DNA from: Sipunculus nudus
Taxonomy: Eukaryota; Annelida; Sipuncula; Golfingiida; Sipunculidae
Reading direction: 5' to 3'
Length of the DNA stretch: 64,000 bases
Assembly (NCBI GenBank): GCA_026874595.1
Contig: CM049312.1
Span: 63,208,929-63,272,928, forward strand
Of the stretch, positions 1 to 12,303 are shown in pieces (position 1 is the stretch's first letter; the number at the start of each line of letters is the position of its first letter). A program made the position numbers and the translations under genes. Below the pieces are notes generated by a model, which did not search any database, was not told the origin of the DNA, and was given only the letters and a program-made list of their open reading frames with translations.

Positions 1-1753
1 TATGTATCCTTGGTTGTGTTTGAATGGCCTTTTGGTTGATAAATTACAAATTACGTTTCTTGTATATAGTCTACAAATGGACCTGATGATAAAATTATTT
101 CCCAGAAAACACATTGCAGTACTTACCTGACCTCAACTTAAGTACGTACTAGTGACATATTGATGAATAATCCGTGTCTGCGGATCCATTACTGATTGAA
201 CACTACAAGCAAATTATAATTAGAAGGGGAAGGTGAATTAATATACCTCGATCGGGTAACAATACTGCCATTACAAATAAAGTTCCGTTAACATCTTCCA
301 ATAATAACCTTTTCCTATTCTCCCCAAGAAAGGACCTATCTGGACTGGTTGCATGGTATTGTATGTCCTATAAGAGATTAACCCAGGAACCATACAAAAC
401 CATGCGAGGGCAAATATAGACAAGATGAATGTTGCCATGGATTTTCTTAGCATTTGTAATGTACTTCTTACCTTCGCTGCCATTTTAAAATGAATTCCAC
501 CACCTTCATATGAATTTTTGTACGGGCTTCATGGTTTAGTTATATTCAAAGTAACACCTACATCTGCACATAGAGTTCACATATTGTAAATTGCTCCTAT
601 AACCTTGTTCGCACTCACTTATTGGGCCCCGATTCTAAGATTCATTCGCGCATAAATGACTGTACATGTTTGAATATTCTTGATGACGTTCATGAATCCG
701 GATCATGTGCCGGGTCTACAACAAAACCTAAACAATTCTTCATTGACACATTAAAAGAATTCCGTGAAAATTTCATGAGATTCCGTTCATGATTGAATGA
801 GATATACTGTGAACAAACACCCACAAATACACTCATGAAAGAGGATAAAAGCATACCCTCCCGGCGGAAGCAATGATGAACCAATAATGATTCTTCCATA
901 ATGTCGCCATATTTTAATTAGGCATCTTGGAGAAGTCGGAACTACTGCCTGTGTTACTGAATGACTTTCGGACTTTATATTTTAACCCGGCTTTAAAGAA
1001 ATATAAGAGAAAATGCTAGTTTAGATGTGATTTAATTTTTACACTCCTCCCCTATTTTCACCTTTGCGTCTAGGTCTTACACACTAAATAAAAAATATGA
1101 TATGTGACGGACGTTTCGATAGCCCATTGTAATTCCTTTTAACCCTTAAATCAATGCAAAGCGACGTCTCGTAAACAGTCAACCCTTTCTAGAACAGCCA
1201 GCATGTAAAGACCACTTATCTTTTCCAAGTACCTTTTATTATATATAAGTAGGAACGGTAGAATAACGGTTAAAAGTTTTCCTTTAACACTCGGCACGGG
1301 TATATAGGGAGTTTTTTTTATAATCATTCAGCACCATTGACATCCTTGTCAGTTTTTTTTTTCCTATGACGTCATGCGAACGTCAGGCCAGGGTGAAATG
1401 AACAAACGTGTTGTCGATTTCCACCCGCTGATCTCTTTCATCAAGGGCCTGGCTCTATTGACAAGGAGTTGTTATGAGGATGTAGCGTGCTTCCTTTCTC
1501 CAGGCCATCAATAGCCCAATCATTAGACCCGACTGCAGATGACGGTGGTCTATCAATCAAAGTTTAGAAGAATATCAAATACACGTAGCTGATATGTAAA
1601 AGTTCCAAAATGTGCATTTGAAATAAATTTATTTTAATATATCATTATTAAAGTGTTTGATATGTTTAATAAATAAGTTCATGTATAATATTCTAAACGA
1701 ATTAAATTTATGTATATATATATATATGTATACATAAACATTCTATTGAACAT
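1..1753. other. No recognised gene; possible regulatory island at 1360-1570
   Basis: I see no gene family or repeat that I recognise here. Most of the stretch is AT-rich. Bases 1360-1570 are more balanced in composition, lack simple repeats and contain an exact TGACGTCA palindrome (1367-1374), the CRE/ATF core. Such islands are sometimes conserved non-coding elements, but that is inference without a comparison genome. Only short chance frames and one weak candidate at 271-483 occur. Confidence 0.4.
271..483 (-). CDS. Weak candidate exon or small ORF with one hydrophobic segment
   Basis: A 70-residue frame begins in a fair initiation context (AAAATGG). It has a basic N-terminus, then a hydrophobic stretch at about residues 17-35 (FILSIFALAWFCMVPGLI) that could be a signal anchor or a single membrane segment. 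After only four codons the sequence reads GCGAAG then GTAAGA, a plausible splice donor, so the true exon could end there. I do not recognise a family and there is no supporting neighbour. A chance frame is the more likely explanation. Confidence 0.12.
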   Translation of the reverse strand: MAAKVRSTLQMLRKSMATFILSIFALAWFCMVPGLISYRTYNTMQPVQIGPFLGRIGKGYYWKMLTELYL

Positions 1754-2516
1754 TGTTACAGGTGCTCTTTTTATTGTGTGACACGGGCGCTTGTTGCACT
1801 CTATGTTTAATCCGTACTGGTTGAATTCTCGTTGTCATGCTAGCTTTGGGCTTTCTCGCCTGGCCGAAGTCACGTGTGAACCCTAAAATGTAGAGACTGC
1901 CATGTTTTTCTAGATGATTCCTGTAACGCGTGTTTACTGTGGTTTGTGTTGGATTCTTTAGACTGTTCGAGAAGTGAAAATTCTATAAATAGGGTGCTGT
2001 GTTTTAAACAGAGAGATGTTAAAGAATATTCCAGCGGACACAGACGTGTTTATGTCAGTTTGTGGGACCTATCCGATTATCCAGTAATTTCAAGGATTCT
2101 ACTTTTACTAACTCTATACAATTTAATGTTGCCTGCCTCAAGTTTACTTTCTGGATTGTTACAAGAGCTTTACATTGGACTGTTATTCTCCGAGAGTATA
2201 CATTTTAAAGAACTTGTCGCTGTGGCGATGATGGTATCCAGGTACTGTGCAATTTTTTTTTAGGCTGTGTGATTATATTGATTTGATGTTATACTGTTAT
2301 TGTACTGAGTGATTGTATTGATTTAGTTTACTGTAATGTTAGGGTTGTTTTAAGAATAAAGTATAGTTATTTGTTAACGCGAGACAACTGACTACTTTAT
2401 TCATTCCCCTGGAAATTTCACACTGCCTAGTGTTACAGAATCTGATTTTTTTATCTCCATTACAAAATTTGTGTTCATCACGCATACGTGATCTGTTTAT
2501 ATTAGGTTCCGTAACA
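1754..2516 (+). mobile_element. Complete solo LTR of the Gmr1-like retrotransposon family
   Basis: The segment opens with TGTTACA and closes with GTAACA, the inverted termini seen also in the minus-strand copy at 46730-47540. It is flanked by a perfect 4-bp target duplication, ACAT, at 1750-1753 and 2517-2520, so both ends are intact and no internal region is present. Inside are a TATA box (TATAAAT, 1984-1990) and a polyadenylation signal (AATAAA, 2355-2360). The middle part (from about 2040) matches LTR pieces at both ends of the element at 27645-32015, which ties this LTR to that family. Solo LTRs normally arise by recombination between the two LTRs of a full element. A 105-residue frame at 1946-2263 lies wholly inside the LTR and is not a gene. 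Confidence 0.85.
1984..1990 (+). promoter_or_regulatory. TATA box inside the solo LTR
   Basis: The motif TATAAAT lies 230 bases into the LTR and 365 bases upstream of its AATAAA signal, the usual spacing for an LTR promoter and the end of R. The function is inferred from position. Confidence 0.5.
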
Positions 2517-2643
2517 ACATACATGTAACATTAGATATTGAACACGTACATTAAAGCGTAATCCAAATATAGGTTTATATTTATGATTAAGTGTTTGATA
2601 TATATATAAACATATAAAAATACATAAATTATATATTCAACTG

Positions 2644-2645
<2 letters not shown>

Positions 2646-2698
<53 letters not shown>

Positions 2699-2702
2699 GT
2701 AC

Positions 2703-2745
<43 letters not shown>
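2646..2745. repeat. Compound (TA)n(GA)n microsatellite
   Basis: A TA run (2646-2696) is followed by a short link and a GA run (2708-2745). The same composite order recurs near 9838-9928 and, in reverse complement, at 6088-6179. Confidence 0.95.
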
Positions 2746-2746
<1 letters not shown>

Positions 2747-3597
2747 GTTTTGTTGGCAAAATGAAGAAAATATCATGCAATTATGTGTTACTTAGCAAAT
2801 CACTCGTTGGCAACAGGAGAAAATGCAGTATTTGCCAATTGCCATGCCCCTCTCCATGCTCATTCCAGCAAAAGAACCCATAATTCACATTTTATGAAGA
2901 GTATTCTTGACATGCCAGTATACTGCTGAACTGCCTTGACGAGTGATTTGAGGACATGCTTGTAAGCACTAGCTGTTAAAACCTTAAGCCATTCACATGT
3001 GTACCAGTCCGAATTAGGGGTCAGGTATATTCGTAATGACGACTCTACGGGAAAATGGTCAGGGGGTATAGTATCGATATAAAAGCAAAATTAATGTCAT
3101 GCGCTTTTTTTCGCTAACCTCGTTACCCCGGCACACTTTTATATTTAGAAAAACAATCTCTGTATCCTTTTACATTAAAAAGACTGGGTACCCCTATCAG
3201 CTGTAGATATCACCCTTCTCAAACTCCTTCCTAATTCTTCAATGTGAAAAAATGTAGAGACAGGTTCACGGCCTTTGGGGGCACTGTCTCCTAAATAAGA
3301 AGGAAGGTAATTTAAGATAAAAAGTAATTTGCAGTAAGTTAGACGTCTAGTTATCAGTTATTGCACTGAGTCAAATATAACCAAAGTTTTAGAACTTATT
3401 GTTAAAATAATGTCTGAGGTTTTGTCGAGAGTTCACATTGGGGTTCACCATGTTGATGGAGTTACCGAGGACCTTCCGCTCTCTGATCGATATCGCGTCA
3501 ATAACAACTAGGCTACGTCCTATATGTAAAATTATAATGAAATTAAATCTTCACGAAGTGGCGTATACAGAACCTAGGCTTTTTTATGACTCCCTGT
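2746..3597. other. No feature recognised
   Basis: AT-rich single-copy-looking sequence without a frame or repeat I can name. Confidence 0.4.
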
Positions 3598-3790
3598 TAA
3601 TCCACGGATCCAGGATTAGGAAAACGAGAGGTCCAACCCAGGAAGACTAATGACTAAGCCTGAACAAAATGTCCCCAGGTACGGAAAAGGGGGGTCCAGG
3701 GCGTAAAAATTGGTCTGGAACCCTTCAATATAGTTGCGGTGGCTAAACTATGGGGGGGGGGGGGCTAACCCCCTGGATCCGCTTCCGTTT
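3598..3790 (-). mobile_element. Small hAT-like non-autonomous element, diverged copy
   Basis: This segment is the reverse-complement relative of the element at 33054-33262. It starts CGGATCCAGG and ends CCTGGATCCGCTTCCG, with shared internal blocks (GGTCCAACCCAGGA, a G run, GGTCTGGA). The G run at about 3752-3765 matches those in the other copy. Terminal bases are mutated and I cannot see a clear target duplication. A 70-residue frame at 3438-3650 overlaps it and is spurious. Confidence 0.6.
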
Positions 3791-5429
3791 CGTATCTGCG
3801 AGTCATCCACCCACGCCCCTTATTATATGTTTAATCAGGCAATGTTTGTAGGGTTAGTGGTATCATGTTTTCAAATAAACTGATGCTTTATCAAATGAAT
3901 CGAGATCTATAAATATAAAAATATACCCCACATATCGGTTGTCGTTTTATTGATTCCATTCATTATCTGACATGCCGAAAGGAAGGTAGCTTCTGTTGAT
4001 GCCTGTCACTGAAAATGAGAAATTTGAAAGATAAGTACAGTGGGATTGGTGAAAGTATTGACGAAGGTAATTATTAGTGTACTCGCCATCATTATACACC
4101 AACCAGTCCTGTAAGAGGACCAGTTACAGTACAGATCGATGTCAGGTTATGCACCAAGAGCCCCTGTATATGGACCAGAACCTGCATGAGCGGGACTTGT
4201 GGAATTATGATCAACTGACAATGACAAAGATCTGGCTTCTTTGCAATCTCTGGGCGATTATACACATCTAATTTTTGTCATAAAATGTATTAATATAAGT
4301 ACTGCACAATTTATGTAACGTCATAGGTTCACCCTGAACTACTGTCTACACTGTTTCACCTTTTATATGTCTCCTTCTCGTTGTGGATATTTGCTCTGAA
4401 CAATTAAACAATAAAAGAAACTAAAACTTCTAAAAAAAATTAAAACACAATTGTTCATATTCAAGAAATGCAAGTATTTCACAAATGTGCCAACACTTTT
4501 TAAAAGATAATTATATGATGAGGTAACGTTATATGGTAAAACATATAGAAAATGCTAATGTTGTACAACAGTTAACGTTGTCAATAATGTCCATTTCTTT
4601 AAAATAGAATGCACAAACCGTGACAAAAAATTTACTAAAAAAGTAGTTCCAAGTAAGTTCGATAAAGAAGAAGAGGCCTAGTGTAGAAACATGTAAGAAA
4701 ATGACATTAGCGAATCAGAAAACATCAAACGACCACGCTACGTCACTAGCCTGATCAGATATCCTATCTGCTTTCGGAAAGCTACAAGTTTATTATCCAA
4801 TATCAATGTCATCTTATTACATCTTTGTCGGAAAAAAAGATCGAGTAGCTATGTCGCGGATATAAATGCAGACATCAATACATATTTGCATTGCGAAAAA
4901 TCAGTATTATTATGGGCGAAGCCAAATCGTTTGTTCAACAGGCCAGTTGTTATGACTCAGTTCACCACATCTGACAATCCAGATACGAATTATATCAATC
5001 TTTCGAGAGGGTTGTTTTCTGTATATGATCAACTCGTATATTTTCACGAGCTGAACAGATTTCCCAGGAGGTCACAAAATAACAGAATAGGGCACCTTTC
5101 AGCTGTGAAATTAATTGGCATGTTCTAGCACATCGATATTATTTCTTATGTGTCTCTTCTATTTGATGTGTATAAAAATAGCAATGGTTGTATGTATATA
5201 GAGTATCTTTCAAAGGCTTAATGTAAATAAAAACACCAAAAGTGGCTCTAAGATAAGCAACATACAGCGATGAGAATCGAGGCCTGTGGGAAATATTTGG
5301 GATACGTTGGAACTTTAAGATAGATCGGGACTATAGTGTACAAGGGCGACTCAGAATTTCGGGAAAAATAATATAATTTATACCCAGGAAATAATTCCCT
5401 TAAAGTCTTCAAATCATGAATGAAAGGGT

Positions 5430-5430
<1 letters not shown>
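3791..5430. other. No recognised gene; two unassigned open frames
   Basis: Two plus-strand frames occur (4077-4271, 64 codons; 4886-5128, 80 codons). Neither shows a family motif, signal peptide or membrane segment, and neither has convincing splice or promoter context. The rest is AT-rich. I treat both as chance frames, though the second has unusually mixed composition. Confidence 0.35.

Positions 5431-5432
<2 letters not shown>

Positions 5433-5496
<64 letters not shown>
5433..5496. repeat. (AT)n microsatellite
   Basis: An uninterrupted AT dinucleotide run. It produces an artificial Ile/Tyr tract in the minus-strand frame at 5248-5619. Confidence 0.97.
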
Positions 5497-5499
<3 letters not shown>

Positions 5500-5530
5500 T
5501 AAGATTCCATTTACATGACAAAAAGATGTT

Positions 5531-5905
5531 GAGAGCATAGTAATTAATGATCCAGTCCTATACCGGTATAATAACAGTACGGGCACCAAGCCAACAATAA
5601 AGCATAAAACACAACACATCTAGTGTTTAAATTAATATTATTAATAAGATTTGCTTTTGTAGAATTCGATTTACTTAACATAGAGACTGAGAGCATAATA
5701 ATGATCCAGTCCAATATCGGTATAATAACAGTGCGCGCACCAAGCCAACAGTTAAGCATAAATCATGACACATCTGGTCAATGGTCGAGACATCTCGATG
5801 TAGGTAGCATACACCGGCAGATTTATTAGACTGCTGCTGACACTCAGTTTGAGTTGTATTCCCAATTGTGCTGGGTTTTAGAGAATACATAATGATGGCC
5901 CAGCT
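5531..5905 (+). repeat. Imperfect direct repeats with a period of about 155 bp
   Basis: Bases 5531-5623 and 5689-5785 share about 95 bases in the same order, including GAGAGCAT, TAATGATCCAGTCC, GGTATAATAACAGT and GCACCAAGCCAACA. A weaker third unit follows near 5880 (GAGAATACATAATGATGGCC). Several short minus-strand frames here are shadows of the repeat. The family is unknown to me. Confidence 0.7.
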
Positions 5906-6087
5906 CCCGTATGCATATGCTTGGGATTCAGTATCTCTAAACAGTGTCCACATATTTGCTTGATAGTCCTTTGATAAACCCTGAGTGTTTTTAACTCTCT
6001 AAGAATTTCCATTTATATAGACAAACAGATAAACAGATAGATCACTCGTGTGTCTTCTGGAATCACATTTCGGGATTATTTGGATTC

Positions 6088-6104
6088 TTCTCTCTCTCTC
6101 TCTT

Positions 6105-6179
<75 letters not shown>
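6088..6179. repeat. Compound (TC)n(TA)n microsatellite
   Basis: A TC-rich run is followed directly by a TA run (about 6149-6179). On the other strand this is (TA)n(GA)n, the composite also seen at 2646 and 9838. Confidence 0.95.
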
Positions 6180-6185
<6 letters not shown>

Positions 6186-6254
6186 CAACCATAGACAAAC
6201 ACAGCTATACCATGAAGTTGTAAGGTAATTATGCGTTGACGCACTCAGGCATGG

Positions 6255-6707
6255 TCAGTTGTGTATGCATGAGGACAAGGATAATGCCTGCATTTTAAAT
6301 ATGAGTTCAGATATTTTGCTATTCACTATTTTGAGTCTTTGTGACATCATAACTTTATTATTTAAACTTTTTTCCAGGCAGAGATTACACCTATCAAGGG
6401 GGAGCTTTCTTGGTGGTACGTGCTTTAGCACCCTCATGCTGATTGAATACGGGTTTTTTTTCTTTCCTTTTTGAGCCAAATGTTTTTTGACAATCTCTGG
6501 TGACTTAATGATTTTTTTTTTGGATCCTGTATCGGGATTTGAAATTGTACGCGTAAGTCCCATGTAGGTTTTCTCTGCGGCTTTTGTTGTGACCGTTGCG
6601 GCGTAAAAGATACCGTCTTGAAAGCCTGCTCCGTGAAGGGGGTTTTCTTGTTTTGTTACGGCAGTTGCATCCGCTAGTTTGCGTTGTTGTGAATGTTCCC
6701 CACTCAA
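6255..6707 (-). mobile_element. Penelope-like element remnant: GIY-YIG endonuclease region
   Basis: Penelope-like retroelements end with a GIY-YIG endonuclease domain preceded by a cysteine motif. The minus-strand 150-residue frame contains IFYAATVTT, then KTYMGLT (the YIGLT block), then YSISMRVLKHVPP, then RCNLCLEK and NSKISELI, in the spacing and order of that C-terminal region. Upstream, the expected CNCR motif is present as CNCRNK but in another frame (near 6670), so a frameshift separates it from the readable part. The run of lysines after GLT suggests insertion or slippage in A-rich sequence. No reverse transcriptase is visible upstream. This is a decayed 3' fragment. Recognition is by motif order, not by search. 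Confidence 0.65.
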
Positions 6708-6803
6708 AAGCCGATTGTTGTGTTTCTGAATTATATCTTACATACTGTTCATATGTACTGTAGCTGACTTTAACAGTTTTCTTTTGAATGTTTTGCGTGG
6801 TAC

Positions 6804-6870
6804 CCCGTATTCAATCAGCTTGAGGGTCCGCAGGGCTCGCACCCACGTGACTCACCCGGATTTCCCTGGG
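6804..6870 (+). repeat. Second, inverted fragment of the Penelope-like remnant
   Basis: Bases 6804-6827 are the reverse complement of 6430-6453 with one mismatch over 24 bases. On the plus strand they translate as PYSISLRVRRA, matching NPYSISMRVLKH of the neighbouring minus-strand remnant. Two oppositely oriented pieces of one element therefore lie about 350 bases apart. Confidence 0.55.
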
Positions 6871-7386
6871 CACTTGCGAAATATTTGATTGATCAGTGAA
6901 TGCGTTAAACCCGGTTACAGTATAGAATGAAAGTTATATATTCACTTCTGTCTGTTTGTTTTCTGGCTGTCTGTTTCATAAAAGCACAAAATAGATTTTA
7001 TTGATATTTTTTTCGGATAGCTTTGGGGCTGGTATGAGTTTATTTTTTTCCAGTTAGTGCGGAAATGATAAGAATGATGATGATAAGCCTTTTATAACGG
7101 TACTATAACATGGTTTTGATTTTATGTTATCATATTTGTATATTTTTATATGTTTATTTTGTTTGCTAGTGCATGCGTGCCTTTAAGAAATACCTTCTTA
7201 ATGCAAAAGGTAACAATAATATTTTTATTTTTGTTAGTGTACTCCAGGAAAAATACATTGACAGATTAAGAATATAAGACAGGACTAAATAAAATATACA
7301 GCTTATAAAAGTACTAATGCTCAGCTCACTTCCACAGTATAAAATATGAACAGTGGGAAACATTTCCTGAGTAAGTGTAGCGTAAG

Positions 7387-7393
7387 CGCGCGC

Positions 7394-7454
<61 letters not shown>
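7387..7454. repeat. Compound (GC)(GT)n(GA)n microsatellite
   Basis: A short alternating GC/GT tract is followed by a GA run. Confidence 0.95.
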
Positions 7455-7456
<2 letters not shown>

Positions 7457-8673
7457 TGCCAAGACATCATTTAGGGATGTTTGGTGATGGCAGGAACATC
7501 TATAACAGATCCAGTACATGTATAAATCTTGCTGATGTTTATCCAAGATAACTTTTTATGACATGTGTATACGGATATTTGGCCTTGGCGGAACCATGCA
7601 CACTCCACTGGGTATACACTGCAGGCAGAGCTACTGTGCGTGACAGCACTGAGACCTCGATTTTGACTGTGACCTAAACGAGCCAAGGTGAAGTTTGATA
7701 AAGCCAATGTGGTGCATGACGTCAGAGCAGCCGCTTATAGGAGCTTCAAAGAGCCTCTTAGAATGTAGTCTTCTGTGCGGTTTTAGTCCAAAAATATCTA
7801 GGTCGTTAAACTAGCCCGGGGCATCAAAGTTGTAGTCCTGTTATACAGCATGAATTCCCCTCATAGAAGGATTAGAATAAGATATACATGCAGTTTAAAT
7901 GTCGCACAGATAACGTACATTGATTAATGCAGACACGCGATCCATTACTGTTCCAGCTCGTGCTGAGAAAGATTCGGTAGCTTTTTTCCCAAAGCATCTG
8001 TATCTTAAATATTTTGTAATAGGGAAATTCCTGATGAATTTTTTTCTTCTGTGTGGTTGCACGTGTCGGGTTAGAACGAAGTGTTCACTCCTTTCGCGGT
8101 GGTCGAGTTACATTCGTTCCTTAACCTATTCCAATTAACCACTGCCTTCTACAGCAGGATTCGCAAAGTATCGACAGCAGGCAGTTAATATTCTGATCAC
8201 TGTACCGAGTTTTAAAATTCAAACTTAAAATTGAATTACGTAAGGAAATAGCTGAAGAGTTGTTGTGCTATATGACTGTTCGGCACTGTTGGGCTAAGCA
8301 ACACGCCGTCATGCCTGCAAACTATAATAAAAGTAGTGACATATCGTGTGAAAAGCACAGGTCAACACAAGATTAGAAATACAAGTAGGTATAACGAATT
8401 TACAAAGAAAAGAAACAAATTTGACTTGTACTATTAACAATTCCAGCGCCTTTGCTCTCCCAAGCTCTAAATGACGGATAAGAGCTGTTTTATTGTAAGT
8501 TAGTCTATCCACTATGTATTTTCGAAGAATATATACGTAAAAGCACCGACAGGTACTTCACAAAGCGATGCCTGAGCTTATGGTTTTTTTCTATCATATC
8601 AAATGAAGCTCTATAGCTATAAACTTCGGAGAACTACTACTGCTACTTCTATGCTAATACTACATATACTATA
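7455..8673. other. No recognised gene
   Basis: Bases 7560-7740 are of mixed composition and contain an exact TGACGTCA palindrome (7717-7724). The remainder is AT-rich. No frame here has family motifs. Confidence 0.4.

Positions 8674-8733
<60 letters not shown>
8674..8733. repeat. (AAT)n microsatellite
   Basis: A trinucleotide run, followed by decayed AAT and ATC triplets to about 8785. Confidence 0.95.
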
Positions 8734-8734
<1 letters not shown>

Positions 8735-9765
8735 TTACTAATAATAATAATCATCATCGTTATCAGATTCATCATCATCGTCATTAGTCTTCCACGAATC
8801 CTACAGCTATAAATGCTACCACTACTTCTAATGATGATAAGGCTAAAACTGGAAGATCGATATATCTAACCGTTAGTCCAGCGAGACCAAAATAGAAGAG
8901 AACAAATTGCTCATATATTACCATTTTGTGAACTGTGGATGGCGCGAGGTTTCATAGATGTGGAGCAGACGAGATTTATGCTTCCGCATTACGTCACCAC
9001 TCCGAGGTCCTCGGATGTTCTTTAGCGTTTAAGTGTCTCCCCGGCGGTCTATAACCACAGCATTTTCAACATGCCATTCCTGGCGTGAGATCCATCCATT
9101 ACTAACTCCAACCATCGTCCGTATTACCCCCGAAACCTAATACGATCCACCTACGTTACGACTTTCGGTTCGACTGCCCCGACCTTGTTCCTGCAAATTT
9201 ATTAAATTATACAAATCACAGATATACCTGGTTCACCATTATAAAGCCCTTTGCACCATATACATTAATACAAGGAAACGTCTTCTAGCGATTTTTATTA
9301 AGAGATTTAAGTGAACTACGATGAAACTGATGATACTATCATTATTATACAAGGCACATATAAAGCTTATTTTTATCCATGTGTTAATTTGCACACACTC
9401 CGTAATATTGTATACTATTTTATGTAAGATGTGTTCTGTAGTTTTCACCAATTTTATACATCGCTGAAAGATTCGATTCATTCACATTATCACTTATAGA
9501 GCTTAAGACATTTCCTGCTAATTATATGACTTTGGATCCCATGATTAAGTTGTCAAGTTTGTAGATTGGACAGCAAATGATAAACATGTCGTACATGATT
9601 TGTTTGAGGATTCGATATTGTTGATTTTGGGTATATATTTTTTCTTTAATTCAAAATATATAAGAAATAGATAAGCAACAGTAAATATAAATGTGCATGG
9701 CTGACATGTAAATATTATGGCCCAGAGTTTTAACTTGGGGCTTTTCTCCCATCTAAATTATAACT

Positions 9766-9767
<2 letters not shown>

Positions 9768-9826
<59 letters not shown>

Positions 9827-9854
9827 GAATAAATAAATATATATATAATATATA

Positions 9855-9928
<74 letters not shown>
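9768..9928. repeat. Compound (AAT)n(TA)n(GA)n microsatellite
   Basis: An AAT run (to about 9823) is followed by an interrupted TA run (about 9838-9892) and a GA run (about 9893-9928). It generates a frame of Tyr and Ser/Leu runs on the minus strand, which is not a gene. Confidence 0.95.
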
Positions 9929-9933
<5 letters not shown>

Positions 9934-12217
9934 AGGAGACCACCTGTCTATTAAGCTGTCTATAATGACACCACCTGGTGGTCAAATTAGTAAATTATTA
10001 ATTAACATATAAGTCGGCCGTTTTTTACTAGTCACCTACAAAGCAAGGATATATATGTCTGAACCATGTATTTATATTGAGCCATGACGAATAGATTTTA
10101 CCGCTGTGAACAGCAAACTAAAGCTATTTATCATACCACCGGTTATGTGTTTATCACGTGTGTGGTCGTAATTACATAATCACACACAACCACAACGGCG
10201 CACAGTAGCACAATTACTATAGAGTATATTTAGAAGTGCGCGCTGGTGACCGTCATAGCAGACCAAATTTACACATTCCACGAATACTCGACTGTCAGGT
10301 ACTATCGTTCTGATTAGAGCGCAGTGAATTGACGTACACTTGTTTATGTGTTGATGTGTTATGTAACATTGCTCAATGGCTATGTAACCAGCATGCCTGT
10401 CGCCTGTGTGCATTTATGGGATATGACATATTATATATAAATGGTATACATAAACATTTGCAATAATATATGCATCTCATGGCATTAGTTTATTATGGCT
10501 GAATACAAATGTTTCCCAGCTAAATCATCCCAGAACATCGACGACAGACATCCTGTTTTTACGTTGTTATGGTGTGAGAGTAAACACAGCACACGGGTGT
10601 GTCTATATACCAAATCATGACTGCGCGGCCAGACATGTGCGAGATCTTCTAAAAAAGGAGAAATTTGATTAAAGGTGCCCATTCATCTACCTTTTGAAAA
10701 AGAATATATGTGATTTGTGGCTTTCTCTGTATATATTAATGATCTATGGGTAATTTTCTTTGTTGAAAGTTCTTATAAGGCCTTCTTGATGCATGTATCA
10801 ACTTGTTTATCAAAAACATGTTTGTATCAATATCGCCCGAGGTCTGCTGGGCGGTTTGGTAGGTCACTTTCAGTCCACCAAAGCATACTATAATTTATAA
10901 TATTCAACAAAGAGAAAAAAGAGTGGTGACCCTTTTCTAGAAGACAGAACGATGCATGGATAAGGAGGATCTGACATAATATCGAAAAAGTGGGTTTTCC
11001 TCCCAAAGACAAAATCAAAAGTCGCTAGGTCTTATCCCCTATTAAAAGAAAAAATACGGTGATCATTAGTGGTTATAAAATACTATTTATTTTAATATTT
11101 CCAGATCCCAAAAGAACACTACTGCGTGGCTTGTTTGTTTGTAAGTGGAAACGAGGAGAGTAAATAAGCCGTTATGATTGGTCCGGCTTACACACATGGT
11201 TGATGCGTGATAATCATTAAGAACATTAATGATTTCACCAATACTTCTCAGGTTATGTTATCTGTGTCTTTCAAGAGGTCTCATACTAACTATTTCCCTC
11301 TGTGTTGTACTGATATTAAGACTCTTGTACCCGTGAGACTAGGATGTTCCTTCTCCTGCTCAGCCAGGCATGCTGGAGACGTAATGGAACGAGCACTCAA
11401 CACTTTCCCTAAGGGCTATTGGTTTGTCTGGTTTGAGGGCCCATTGCGGCCACCTGTCTTCATGTATTTCCCACCAGGGGTCGCACCACTGTGCTCCAAT
11501 CCAACCTCTCTGTCACAGTCGTTAGCTCTTATTGTCTATGACTGTAAAGATAATGATTCCCCAGGTATACGAGCGTGTTTTCAACTCACTTACTCTGATC
11601 ATTTAAGTTGATATTACTTTAAACGCTTAAAGAAAGAGAGAAGAAAACAGAGACAGAAAAATGAACATTGCTTTTGCAACAATTAGGTAAGAGGGGTTGA
11701 TGTATATGATATAACGTTATGTACATTAACCTATTCCCACAAATGTTGTATGGGGAACACGATCGTGACTTCACAGTGTATCGTTATTTCCGCAACGCAG
11801 TCGTTTTTATCTGGAATTTCATGGAATATACATAGAGCGATAAGCCATTCCCGACTCCGCCATTGACCACTCACACAAACATGCCTGGCAAATTAATTTT
11901 ACGCGTAGACGCAAGAACCATTCCGAATTAGCAAGATTAATAGACAGCCCTGTATAAAAAGTCTTATAAGCATCCAGCTAACTATAACATTCATACAACA
12001 GTTGACGTGTTTATAATCAAATCATTTAGATTACGGGGAACTGAAAATGCTGTAGGCGTAAATGGAAACCATATAAGCAAACCGTCATTGGCATTTTACG
12101 GCTCTCAAACCCTAGAAGGATGAATGATTAATTGCGTTTCTGATTGGTCCGGCCAGCGAATATGAACAAGGTATACGGCTAGAGATATCTGGCGGACACT
12201 GCCATGGACTAACACTG

Positions 12218-12218
<1 letters not shown>
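9929..12218. other. No recognised gene; one 134-codon frame of unknown meaning
   Basis: The longest frame is at 11207-11611 on the plus strand. It has mixed composition and is unrelated to microsatellites, but shows no domain, targeting signal or splice context that I recognise. Nothing else can be assigned in this stretch. Confidence 0.35.
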
Positions 12219-12252
<34 letters not shown>

Positions 12253-12303
12253 GCTACTTCCACTACTACCATACTACTACTACTACCACTACTACTAATA
12301 ATA
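12219..12303. repeat. Imperfect (ACT)n microsatellite
   Basis: ACT triplets with interruptions. The minus-strand frame of Val and Ser runs across it is spurious. Confidence 0.9.

Noticed and set aside
1946-2263. 105-codon frame as a gene
   Set aside because: It lies completely within the solo LTR, and the other LTR copies do not keep it open.
5248-5619. 123-codon minus-strand frame
   Set aside because: A third of it is the translated (AT)n microsatellite and the rest lies in a tandem repeat.
11207-11611. 134-codon frame considered as an exon
   Set aside because: Mixed composition made it attractive, but there is no recognisable domain, promoter or splice context. Listed only within a no-gene stretch.
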